Below are positions 22,192-33,591 of a stretch of DNA of 64,000 nucleotides, piece after piece. The DNA is from Pyrenopolyporus hunteri (Eukaryota; Ascomycota; Sordariomycetes; Xylariales; Hypoxylaceae): NCBI GenBank assembly GCA_902806595.1, contig CADCXC010000003.1, positions 1,798,001 to 1,862,000 on the forward strand, in the 5' to 3' direction. Below the pieces are notes generated by a model. It was not told where the DNA came from, did no database searches, and worked only from the letters and a program-made list of their open reading frames with translations. A program made the translations under genes and the position numbers. Position 1 is the first letter of the stretch; each line of letters opens with the position of its first letter.

Positions 22192-24177
22192 GGTGTCTTA
22201 AGTGTTATGAGTATATTATTTAGCTGGATGACGAATATATCGTAGAATTCAGTTCATACGGGGAAGAAAAAGGAACGAGATGTCATAGTAGTAATTAGAG
22301 GTGTGCCAGAGATGTTACAAGAATGTGCTACACTTATGTGGAGAGTCATAGGGGTTTGTTGATTTGGAAGTCTGGTGTTGTCGTCTATTACTCATCTCTT
22401 GGACCCAAGTGTTGCCTGTGCACTTCATATAATGAATGATGCCGCCTATGTTGCAGCAAGTAATTCTTGCGAAGTGCCCACCGCAACCTGAACACCACTG
22501 TGCGGCTTTTTACTCATTTTATGTTTACTATTGTGGTACATGACTGCCTTGATATCATAACCTCTATACTTATAGGTAAGTACTATGTCCCGAGAAGTCC
22601 TTGAGCCGGACGCTTGTGCCCCGTTCGAAAGGCGCGATATCCCGTAATAAGACCCTGAGGCGACCGCAGAAAAGATCTGGTAACCATTGGGTACCCAGGT
22701 AGGTAGTTAAGAAGAAAATAGTAGTAAATATGATGGTGTATTCATATATTCTCTTTAATATTTGCTGATTACGAATGCTTTCCTCTGTCAATTCCGTAGT
22801 AACATATTAGGTAGTTGGGATCGCCACGAACAATGGACCGTTTTCGCTTCATAGCAAATATCATAGGTAACACTAACTAACCAAGCTACCATAAAAGAGC
22901 TAAAATTAATACAGCTGCTTGAGTTGTTTGATTTATGGTTGGGACTATTTGTATTTAGGACCAAATAACGTACGTACCATGTCCCATCCTCTCCTTTTTA
23001 TGTGTGTTGAACAAGGTCATCTCTACCCCCCTTCTTTAGCCCCTTTTCCGCCATAAATGCTTTGATCACATAAATCTCAGCTATTCATGATAATACATTA
23101 GAATTCAAGGCCGAATCATGTATTATAATTGGCGGCCGTGGTGCATGGCTAGGTAGGTGCCTGTGTATGGTCTGTTGTAACTTATGTATGTCGTTCAAAT
23201 GTGAGGGTTATGTTCGCCTCTATACTTAAGGGTTAATTATCTATAATTCACCTTAGAATAGGGTCATCTCTCACCATATAAAATTATGTACTGGTCACCG
23301 TTATGGATCCGTTGCTTCAAGAAATACAGCTTTCCTCATTCGTGGAAGAATTGATAGTATCCTCAGTTTCTTCGACACCCAATGAAGGCACTACGTCAGC
23401 GCCTATGAATTTCCGGAACAGTCAACCAAGATCTGCTTATATCCAATGGCAAGCTCCTCCTTGCCTGGACAACTTGTCAGGAGTGAAAACGGCTCTGCAA
23501 AATCTGTATGTATGCGCGGCGGACGAACCGTAGAGTCTCAGTTTTCTCCAACTCTCCATCACATTAATTAGCCGTACTGCGAAGCTTTACCCATTGCCAC
23601 AGCTGGGTTAAGCTGTCAGTCTAGGCCCCGGATTTTTAATATCCGCTTAATCAACTTCTCCCTTTTTTTCCACGCCTAGTTCATATTAGCCGAGCACTTC
23701 ACTTACCTACCTACTCTAGCACACATGTTTACGCCTCTCCGTTTGCGCGCCTTGATTTGGGCGCATCTTTCCTCTGAGAGCACCATGCCACGTTTTTGCT
23801 TAATATAGTATCAAGGCAATATGTATCTTCTCCTTTACGTTGTAGCATTCCACTGCCACCTAGGTCGACTTAGGTAGCCTGGACTTCGCTAGAGCTAAGT
23901 CGGTAATATAGATTACCAGGTTCTATGGCCCTGGAAGATTTTGACACTGAGGGGGGCGTCGTACGAAATAACCTCGGATTGGCAAGCTATTTCCCAAGAT
24001 AGGAGACTCCGCTTTTGTGACTGAAATGAGGTCCTTTTTATAACCCTCCCCTGCTATCACATCCTTCCGGACTCGGATCTCCAGAGCTAGAAAAGAGCAG
24101 AGATTGCGCAATTCCCTCTTGGAGCTCCGGGAAGATCGTCGTCACACGCATAAAGTAAGACGTGAAGAAAAAAAAGA
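22192..24177. other. Intergenic region upstream of the pectinase
   Basis: No gene is well supported. A 76-codon frame at 23303-23533 starts with a true ATG but shows no domain and is probably chance. The 3' part (about 24100-24177) is purine-rich and leads directly into the pectinase ATG; the promoter of that gene and of the divergent 22191 frame presumably lie here. Confidence 0.45.
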
Positions 24178-25673
24178 ATGAAATCTGCTTCTCTCCTACC
24201 AACTCTGCTGGCGCTTGCCGGCAGCGCCTTGGCGGCCCTCAATGTCACGGGCTCAACATGTACAGTGACTCCGCTCGGGACTGGTAGCGGTGGCCAGGAG
24301 CCGGACGATACACCACAGATTCTTGATGCATTCAAACAATGTGGGAAGAACGGCAAGGTCATCTTGACGGAGGGGTTGTTCCACATCGGGAAGATTATGG
24401 ACCTTAAGGATCTGAGCAACGTAGACGTCGAGATCCACGGCACTCTGCGATGGTCCTCGGACATCCAATACTGGTTGCGAAACAGCATCGGCGTCGAGTA
24501 CGCGGGACGGTCGACAGCCTGGCGTATCGGTGGCGAGAACATAAGCTTCCGTGGCTTCGGCAAGGCGCTATTTGACGGCCAGGGACAGCTCTGGTATGAC
24601 CAGAACCGTGGAAACAGCAACCAGAACGGACGACCTATTAGTTTTACCCTCTGGCACGCTAAGAACGTCTATATCGATGGGATTACGTGGACGCAGGCCC
24701 AATTCTGGCGTAAGTTAATTCCAGATATAGAGTACGAGGAGAAGGAAAGATAAGGGGCTAAAGCATTGAGAACTACTTAGACACTTTTGTTGCGTACAGC
24801 GAGAACATTACCATGACGAACCTCGATATGAACGCGACCAGCCATAGCCAATGGAACACCGTAAACACCGACGGATTCGACAGCTGGAACTCGAAGGACA
24901 TTGTCATCAAGAACTGGACGGTGACTTGCGGCGATGTCAGTACTCTCACCCCCCTCCCTTCCCCCCCTTTTTTTCACAAACAAACAGAAATAAAAGGGAA
25001 AGAAAAAAAAAACATGATTAACTTGCCAATTCCGCAACTTCCCTCCCCCTATTCGACCAAATTAACCACTCCCACTGTCACTCCTCAATAACCACCTAAC
25101 TAACGCTCGCTCCAGGACTGCATCTCCGTCAAAGGCAACAGCACCAACATCTTCGCGCAGAACGTGCACTGCTACGAGTCGGGATGCGCGGTAGTCGGGT
25201 CGCTGGGGAACAACCCGGGCGGGGCGCCGGACTACGTGCAGGACGTGGTGTTCGACAACTTCACGTGCACGCACAGCTCGAACGCGGCGTGGATCAAGAC
25301 GTACAGCGGCAGCGGGCGGGTGCGCAACATCACCTTCTCCAACATCGTGTCCGAGAACGTCAACCAGCCCATCTACGTCACCTCGTGCATCTACACCGCC
25401 CAGGGCTGCGACACCTCCCGCCTGCCCATCCAGGACGTCCGCTGGATCAACGTCACCGGCACCAGCCGGTACAACATCGCTTCTGCTATGCATTGCAGCG
25501 CCTCCAACCCCTGCACCGGGTTCAGCTTCGAGAACGTCCACATCGACCCTCTCGATGGCCGGAGTACTCCCAAATATCTCTGCAGTAACATCCAGAACCA
25601 GGCTACTTCCGGTATCCCCTGCACGGGGACGTGTCCGGCTAACTGGCCCCAGCAGCTGAACGGGAACCGTTAA
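24178..25673 (+). CDS. Secreted glycoside hydrolase family 28 enzyme (exo-polygalacturonase / rhamnosidase-like)
   Basis: Three exons (24178-24709, 24781-24935, 25116-25673; introns 71 and 180 nt) encode 414 residues. The N-terminus is a signal peptide (basic MK, hydrophobic core, likely cleavage after ALA near residue 20), so the enzyme is secreted. The family-28 beta-helix signatures are NTDGFD and CGDDCIS, which carry the three catalytic aspartates; the first sits in exon 2 and the GDD motif is split by the second intron. Where endo-polygalacturonases have GHG, this protein has ESGCAVVGSLG, as in the exo-acting clade of the family (exo-polygalacturonase or alpha-L-rhamnosidase of the Rgx type), so I expect exo action on pectin or rhamnogalacturonan ends. 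Multiple N-x-S/T sites suggest N-glycosylation. Exon 3 is much more GC-rich than exon 1. Confidence 0.9.
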
Positions 25674-25972
25674 GGTCTGCTTTCTTGAGACGAGAAGATG
25701 GTGGGATGATGAAGGATAGGATAGAGTAGGAAAAGGGGATGAAAACTTCGACACAGAGTCCAAGCGACATGATGAGAACAAAAGAAAACTCGCATCTGTA
25801 TCAACCAAGAGGTAACTCATGTCCGACGGGTGGCCATAACCGTATCTCATTACTCGTAACTATGTACATAGGTTGTTTATTCGTCATTTAGTAGGCGTAG
25901 TCTCGTAACTAGTCATTACCTTCACCATTCTATCATCTAAGGTATGCGATGAAGCCGAATCGATTAACTGCG

Positions 25973-28776
25973 TTACTCCCATCTATGCCACTCTCTCATG
26001 GCCTGGTCGACTTCGGCGTCGACCCATTCCGCACCTAGGATTTGCCTGTCGAGCCCCACGATTCTGGTGTGGTATTCCTGCTCTTTGACTCTGCGCTCCC
26101 TGACCTTGTTGTCTAGATACCTCAAATCGTTGTGCCGCACAGCCCATTTGAAGATATTACGCATACGCTCGGAGTATAACTGGCAGGCGGCGAGCGGGAG
26201 CTTCTGGGGATTCTTGTGGAAATTGGCCGCGATTGAGCTGCTGTCGCGCTGGATCATAGGCCAAACCACTTCCCCGAAGCATTCCTCGCAGACTGTGAAG
26301 TCGGGGATCGATCGCATCGTATACCACCTGCGGTTACGGACCGGGGTGTCACGAGCGCACTCGGGAACTTCGGTCATGTCGCGAATCCGATCAGCTAGAG
26401 CCTGAACATCTGGCGTGCTCCTGGTGATGAGGGCCTTGTCGGCTACCGCCTCCAAGAGGTCGAAATAGAATAGGAATCTCCGTTCGTTCTCCTGGTGCAT
26501 CGAACAGACGCCCCTCGTAGACTCCGCGGGAGAGTCCATGGGAACAAAAACGCCCGTTAAATTCGGAAGCAATACTTCGACAGTCTTGGCGCAGGTGTAA
26601 CAGACGTTAAAGCTTTCGATAGGACGCCCCGAGCGGGGATCTTTAACGGAGTACCAAATTCGGATCGTTTCTCTGCTTCCGGTACAAGGTTGGCACTGTG
26701 CGGTAATGTTCGCGATATTTCTAAACAAGGCTAAATCTGCTTTCCCATATTTTCTCGTTAGGTAATATGCGATGTGATAGAATCGGGAGGTTCCAAAGTC
26801 GCAGGCCAGCGGCCGATCCGCTGAGCGGAATGGTGTCGGAACGAAGTGATGCGCAAATTCGGTATTGGAAAAAACAGTTTCATAGCATGATGGGCAAATG
26901 TTGAAATTGTCGCAACGAGGGAGAGTCAGCCAATCAACGTATCCCGCAGTTGCTTGTCTACGGGGACATCGATACATATCGGGAAGCTCGCCGGCTTGAA
27001 CTTCGTCGAGGTACCGCCTGTACGGAGGCACGGCATGGTTTGTGTTGTAGTCATCGTGCGGCGAACTTGATTCTAGCAACCTGCGAGCATGTCTTTGGGG
27101 ACTAGATGACAAGGCCGATGTTGATGAACGTGGATCGGGCTGGATAGACCCCGCCCTGGGCGAGGAGAGTATATTCGGCTTACGAGGGCCGGTGAGAGAT
27201 CCTGGGTGAAGGGTCCCCGTAGTCGCTGCGGCTGCTGCGGCGGCCCCAGCAGGAATCGCGATGGGGGCGGAAGGATTGAACTCGGACCTGGCCGTGGAAG
27301 TACGGGATAACGGGGGTTGAGAGCGATGTTCGCTCCGTGAGGTCTTCATCTCTTTGGGGAATGTAGCGCTGCGTGGACCAGAGGGGACCGAATCATTTTC
27401 ATAGATCCGAGAGGTGCCGGCAGGAGGGAGCGGTGAGGGACCGCGGGATCTTCGCGTATCACTCGGTCTAATTTCTACTGGTGTTTGAAGATATGATTTG
27501 GTATTGTAAGACACGCTTGATTCTCGTCGACGGCGAGAATGAGTGTGGTGCGGCGCCTCCTCGTCGCTTGAGTAGAAATGTTCGATATAAGGTGGTGCTT
27601 CCTTTTTCTCAGTAGAACTTGATGAGACCTGAGAGGACGTGTCCCGCTCAGATCGCGCAGGAACGTTATAATCGGGCCTTGAAGGCCGCGACTCGGTGTA
27701 TTGGAGAGGCCTCTCGTAATCAGCCTTCGAGGGCGTTCTCATATGACGAGGGTCCTCTGCGGTTGGGCGTCGATTATGATGAGTAGGGCTCGTCGACTTA
27801 GCCGGTTTGAGGGGTCTATCCTTATATCTCCTATCGTCTCTAGGGCTCTTCTCATACTGGACATTAGGTTGAGCCGAGCGATCGCGGGTTTGAGCATATG
27901 AATCTGATCCGCCCTGGTAGTATGCCCTGTCCCTTCCTCTGCTGGCGTGTTCTATGACATCTGGTGACAACGTATTCCCGGTCTGAAACCGGTGGCTAGG
28001 GCGGGGTGGGATGTAATCATCGTCATCCCTATCAGACCTCACCGTAGACTTCGGTCTGCCTGTATCAGAGGACCGAGTCTCAGGCTCAGGCTCGATGTCA
28101 GTACTTATAGTAGGTAGTTGTTCGAGTTTACTCCGGCGTTTTTCACGATTTGGCTGCGCGTCTCGCTTTGTCTCGGATTCGTCCTCATTATGCGTGTGCG
28201 CCTCATACCTACGACCCGTATTCGCTTTGTAGTAAGTGGCTTCCGGATCGGGCTCCGGATCCCTGGGCTTGGGTCGCCTCGGAAGCTTCTTGGTATTTCT
28301 CGCCGAATCATCGGCGGTATCGGACTGGGACGGGATTATGACAAAGCGCCTTTCTGGGTTGTATTCGTGTATAGGGAGGAGAATGGGGTACTGCTCTAGG
28401 TCTCCGCGATTTACCGGTTCCTCACCTGGAACTTGTGGAACCGCGGCGCCATATTCTTTTGCGAGCGACTCGGTCTCATCCTCGACGCTGGGAGGCGGAG
28501 GATAATCGCGCGGGCGGCCAACGTTATACTGAAATCTCCTCGGGGTGGCTACATTGACATGAGAGGACTGACCAGACGGCGCGCTCGAGGTGAAACTACA
28601 TTGTACGCCAAATGTCAGTACGTTTTCCGGTGTCGGGCTCATGTGATTTCACCCAATGCCGTTCGATCTATGAGAGATTAAGCTCGGGCAACTTACAATC
28701 TTGAATCCGGACTCCTAGCCCTGGAGTTGGGCCAATAGCCCTGCTGCAAAAAAGCGTCGATGTCGACATCAACCAT
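25973..28776 (-). CDS. Large disordered Ser/Arg-rich protein with Cys-pair C-terminal region
   Basis: Two exons, 28776-28697 and 28595-25973, joined across a 101-nt intron (donor GTAAGT, branch ACTGAC, acceptor TGTAG) give 900 residues. A downstream ATG at 28642 also opens the long frame but lies inside this intron. The first exon encodes MVDVDIDAFLQQGYWP. Residues about 50-550 are disordered, rich in Ser, Arg, Pro and Asp, with a short Ala run. The C-terminal third is compact, with paired cysteines (CDNFNICPSC, CQPC, CYTC, CEEC) that look like zinc ligands, and ends in a charged, probably helical segment. Fungal relatives are usually annotated as nuclear-matrix or hypothetical Ser/Arg-related proteins. 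The function is unknown; zinc binding is inferred from the spacing alone. It converges with the GH28 gene, with 299 bases between the stops. Confidence 0.8.
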
Positions 28777-31700
28777 ATTAACGATATTCGGCCAATTTTA
28801 TTGGGAAACTACTTCTGGGACATGACAACTGGGCGCGCCGATGGAAGGGAGGAAATGTACGGTGTCGATATGCAGTTCGGATGTCCTGCCTCCCAGCCTT
28901 GCTGACCAGCTCTGGATGTCCGAGAATGAGTTTTGCCAACTTGAGCTTAGCTCTTAATGCCTTACGAACTGCCGGGATGGTTGGCTGGCGAGAAGTATAA
29001 TAAATGAAAATGAGAGACCGTGATTCGCAGACGATATTATGAGGTAAGTGATATAACTGGGCGCGGCGAGCGCAAAACAGAATGACAACCTGGGCTCCTC
29101 GTTGTAAACTGGGTAACTGGGTAAAGTGAAAATGAATGAAAATGATGAGGACGAAGACGGCTTCTCGAAACAGCGTCCGGGGATTGAATTGATTTAAACG
29201 ACGTCAAATGACCCCAGTGAGGCAGTGCGATCAGAAAAAAAGGATGACGACCCTGAAGCGCCTCAGAAGCTATCGGTGACTTCGGACATATCCGTTCCCC
29301 AAGCTTGTCTTCTTCAACCTTCCAAGGCGAAAGCGTTAGCCTGCCGTGGCACTAAACTACAGTTTGTCCGTTCTGGTGGTCTCGCGCATGGCAATGCAGC
29401 TCTTCTTGTTGCAGGTCTTCCATTCCTGTCAAAATGATGGAATAGAGTGAATAGAGTGAATGGAGTGGATGGAGTGAGCGGGGTGTGGAATACAGGGGTC
29501 TCTGCTCGAACTTAACCATCGAAAAGAAAAGAAAATAGGCGTATCGCTCGACTAGCGCATCTAGTAGCAGGACTAGCGTATCTGGGGCCAAGCTAAGATG
29601 GACCAGTGATCTTAGTGCCCCTCACTAACCCCTAGCAGCAATGCTATACCATAGCATCCGTAGGTAGGTGGTAGGTACCTAGGCAGGTGTACATAGGTAG
29701 GTATTTAATGGTAGGAGGATTGGGAGCACTTACTCCGCATAGTGTCAAGTAACAGGAATACCATGGTACCTAACATACCAGCAAATAACACGATACAGTA
29801 CGTACCTCTACGGTAGATCCATGCTCCCCATCACCCACATGGGGCTTCGACTTGGATCATCTTGTCGTGTGTCGCACTGCATATCTGCATAACATTTAAT
29901 ATGCGAGTACACCTCATCGTCTAGGTAAAACGCCTACTGGGTACTCAGGTACCTCAAGGGCCTATATCCTCCTTGGGTACACAGCGTCGGTCCCTCGCCC
30001 AGGTAAACAACATATTTAGCATATCTACCTAATTAAGTACACAGGGATCAGTTGTGCACTTACGCATCCGCTAATCATCAATTCGAGCGCTGACCATGTA
30101 AACATACGAACTCGTGAGTCGTAGGTGGCTTCTCCAGATTGGATATCGCCCGGAGAACTCAACACCTCCCACCTGCGAACTCGCGAATTCGTCGATGCCG
30201 GGGCGTCTGCGTCTGAGGCAGGCTTAACACGGGTCGAGGTTTAAGCAGCATTGACAGCTTTCAGCCGTAACCCGCGCCATCGAAACATCAGGTTATATTG
30301 ACGTTGTAGTATGCAATGTTGTGCAGGCCCCTTTCCGCAAGGGGTACATCCTCTGAAGGGAGGGGTGGTCAGCCAAGCTGAACGCCGACAGTGGCTTACC
30401 AGGACTAGGTAGGCTACGAGCTCTCACTTTGGACGTCAACTTACATGAGCGCGATCTCCCTCTTAAGAGTGAGAGAGAGATATGGAGACATACGTATCCA
30501 TTATGTCGGCGGATGCGCCCTTTCTATGCGTAGGATCTGGGTCGGCAATATTGCTTGCTAACAATATCTCGTCTCCTCGCGTGCCGACAAGACGACCTTG
30601 ATCTGGAAGTCTTGAGTGCGTACCTATCTGAGATAGCCCTTCATCCAGTCTCTTAGCTACGGTCATACACAAACCACCTCATATCGAACAGACCCTATGA
30701 GTTACCATGCAGTCCCAAACTCCGACGTCTTACCTGTGCACCGGTTTTTCGTTATAGAGGCACGAGGTAGGGTCCTCTTCTACTGTGCCACTACCCAAGG
30801 TTTCACTATGTCCAACTCTTATAGGTAACTGAGGGACCTCGGATAAAGTTCACGAGATCCCCGAAGTACAATAAGAAAATCACGGAAAACACGCTATTCA
30901 CTGCAATGCGAATTCCGACGCCATGTGGCTCAACACGAAAGATATCGAGATTCCCTTGCGCAGGGTCCTCACAAAAGCCTTCACTAAGCCGTAATGGTTT
31001 GTGTAATGAAGATCATAGATGGCGCTTTTTAAAATTGTTCCCTGGCCCTTAGAAAGGCAATCGACGAAGTAGATCTCAAGGTGCGGTAATAGGATACGTC
31101 TACAAAATGGCGCCACTATCATAACAGTATCTCTATGTGAGGCTGTAGATTTCGTCATGCAGCTTAGGACCCAATTAGGCAGGCTGATCATTAAGGGCGG
31201 CCAATCCAAGTCGGCCAACAAAGACGATTGCTGGACCCTGATTTTGAGCTTTCGTCATTCCCCTGGGGACACATCGGAGGACCAATAGCACGTTAACAAC
31301 CTAACCTAGGTAGGCAAGGGAGATTCGAATCTACCGCGAGCCTACGTTTCGTATCGGGGGGGCGGATCCGATATGAGTTTTGCTTGTTACCTCATAGAAG
31401 GCTCGAGGCAAGCGAGACGGGTATGGCGGAAATTAATTTTCGAATAGTGTGTTGATTGCCGATAGGTCGAGAGAGAGAAGGCAACTGGAAGCCAACGACA
31501 AGGCTACCTGGTCTGCTGATGAGTATTGTGAACCCATCGATATTTTTATTAAGTACGTGAAACGATGAGAGTAACCCCGTTCATCGCCGCAAAAACGTAA
31601 GTCTGCATTCGTTGATTGGCCTCAAAACCATGGTAAGCTTAGGGCATAGATACTTATCTATATAGGTAGATATATAAGCGATGATGATAAAACATGATCT

Positions 31701-33591
31701 AGGCACATGACGTTATGTGTTAGCCTCATAAAGGCGAAGACGACCATGTTAAAGTGGTAGTTGACGAGACACAACGTATCTGACGTTGTATTGCAGTGGT
31801 AGAGCCTCTCGTAACCAAATGGTTCTGAGAAGCGAATGCACGAACACGTCCAGGAACAGAATCTTGCGGTGGCGAACGTGTTCGCCTTAATAGCAGTTGT
31901 GGTAATCGACATCGCAGTGAAGAGGACATGAGCCGACTTCAAAATCCGCCAACATTGCATTAGAGGACGTACTTATTAGGTCCGGCTCCTCCTCCATAGC
32001 GTCCCTTGGCGGAGATACTACAGCACGTCATCGCCACTGCCGTACTCTGTATGATCTCTCAAAGCGAGAGTAGGGGCATATGATGAACCACCACTCATGG
32101 GATCGAGTTATACGGCTCGTATTCGTGCTAGAGGGCAGAATTGCGCCCGGTCATAGCTGCACACCGGATCTGATAAGTGCTAAGATGCTCTAGAAAGTTG
32201 CCCGACTGCTGTAGTAGAGATTGCACCACCGCAGCTAATACGGACACCAAAGCTAATTATAGCCAAAAAAAAAAAAGGGGGAGGGGGGGTCATAAGAGGT
32301 CGTAGCACTCACCCTTTAGGTTCCTCAACGGCAAACGGGACCTGTCTATACAAATATATTCCCCTTAACAAATATTTACCCTATATGTGTAGGTAACTAC
32401 ATAACCTACCAAACACAAGTGCGCATCCATCCCTCTCAGGAGACAGTTATCAAATGCGTCGGCCCGACCCGATAACGCAATCTGCATCCGTCCGGCTCCA
32501 GCGATATGATCACAATCCGTCACCTGGGGTATTTCACAAACGGCATTCTCACAGCCTACCTAGGTCCCTAGGTACCTAGGCAACAAATGGATAAGAGGAA
32601 TCCAGCTAGGTGGGTAAACAGGTAAGTTCGTAAATAAAAGCAGAACATAGAACCCTCAACCCAAACAAAGCAACCACTCGCAGCCATACCTAACCATCCC
32701 ACTCGTCTGATAACGAACAACTTACCTACGTACTAACCGGAAGCCGAAACGCGCGGCGGGTTACCGCAGGACGGCAGACCCAAACTCGGGTGTCGCTGGC
32801 AAACGGCACGGTCCACCGCAGGGGACAAAATCTCATACTTACACGCGAGGAAGATTGTCCCGTGCGGACCGAAAGCGGCGTTTCACACGCTACGTATAGG
32901 GGTGAGCGTAGGGACATAGCATAGCGAGGACATATATAACTACGGTATAGGAGGGTGAAGAGAGGGGCGAGAAGTTGAGGAAGAAGAGTTGAGAAAAGAG
33001 GGGAATTACACTAAGTGAGATTCCGTATTACCTACCTGTCTTATAGGGTAGACTGGCCTGGGTAGGGCGGCGATGATGACTTACAGGTATGTGATGCGCA
33101 AGTTAGCCGCTATCACCCATAGATACATACAACCTATCTAGGCCGGTAAGCATAATAGGTATGAGGTATTTAATCTTGAATCGACGGGACACCAACACGG
33201 CAACGCAGTGTTTGTCCGTGTTGTCACATTTGGAATGCCAGAAGGACACATCATTCCTAGCTCCCCTTACGGTGCTTGGTAACGGTAACGAAAAAAATGG
33301 GTATTGGTAGAGTAAATGATTCTCGATAACAAGAAGAAAAGGTATGTGTGTGTGTGTGCGTGTGCATAGTAAAGACCTGAAGCCGCAGGGCCGCCTGATA
33401 CAAAAAACCGTTAAACACCGGTGCCTGGAATGCTACCGAACCGAGCCCTCATTCCTGGGTCTCTTGCGGGATTTCCTCCTTCCCTCCCTCCCCTCCGGCA
33501 ATTCAAACCACCTGTATACTCCTTAACACGTATACTCCCAGACGCAGTCCCCCTTAAAGATCGAAGTCCGTTACGGGTCGTACAGATACCC
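28777..33591. other. Gene-poor region of about 4.8 kb
   Basis: No gene is supported. Open frames near 29225, 30463, 30898, 31658 and 32726 are short, mostly lack an ATG or overlap others, and show no domain. The stretch contains a degenerate GAATAGAGT/GGAGTGGAT repeat at about 29441-29486, TAGG palindromic blocks at 29661-29703 and 32556-32580, and a TG run at about 33342-33366. No RNA gene was recognised. Confidence 0.5.
29441..29486 (+). repeat. Degenerate GAGTGAATAGAGTG-type tandem repeat
   Basis: About five 9-10 bp units of GAATAGAGT and GGATGGAGT type stand in a row. It has no coding meaning that I can see. Confidence 0.55.

Noticed and set aside
23303..23533. 76-codon frame with a true ATG
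   Set aside because: Too short and without recognised features; no splice extension found in either direction.
25062..25850. 262-codon minus-strand frame over the GH28 gene
   Set aside because: Asp/Val/Arg-rich shadow of the GC-rich third exon; no domain, and the plus strand carries the GH28 motifs.
30898..31221. 107-codon minus-strand frame in the gene-poor region
   Set aside because: Starts at TTG rather than ATG, no family resemblance, no supporting splice partners.
31320..31345. GATTCGAATC string resembling a tRNA T-arm
   Set aside because: No matching acceptor stem, D-arm or anticodon arm at the right distance on either strand.
31658..31960. 100-codon minus-strand frame
   Set aside because: Overlapped by another frame on the same strand, with no domain or signal peptide I could trust.
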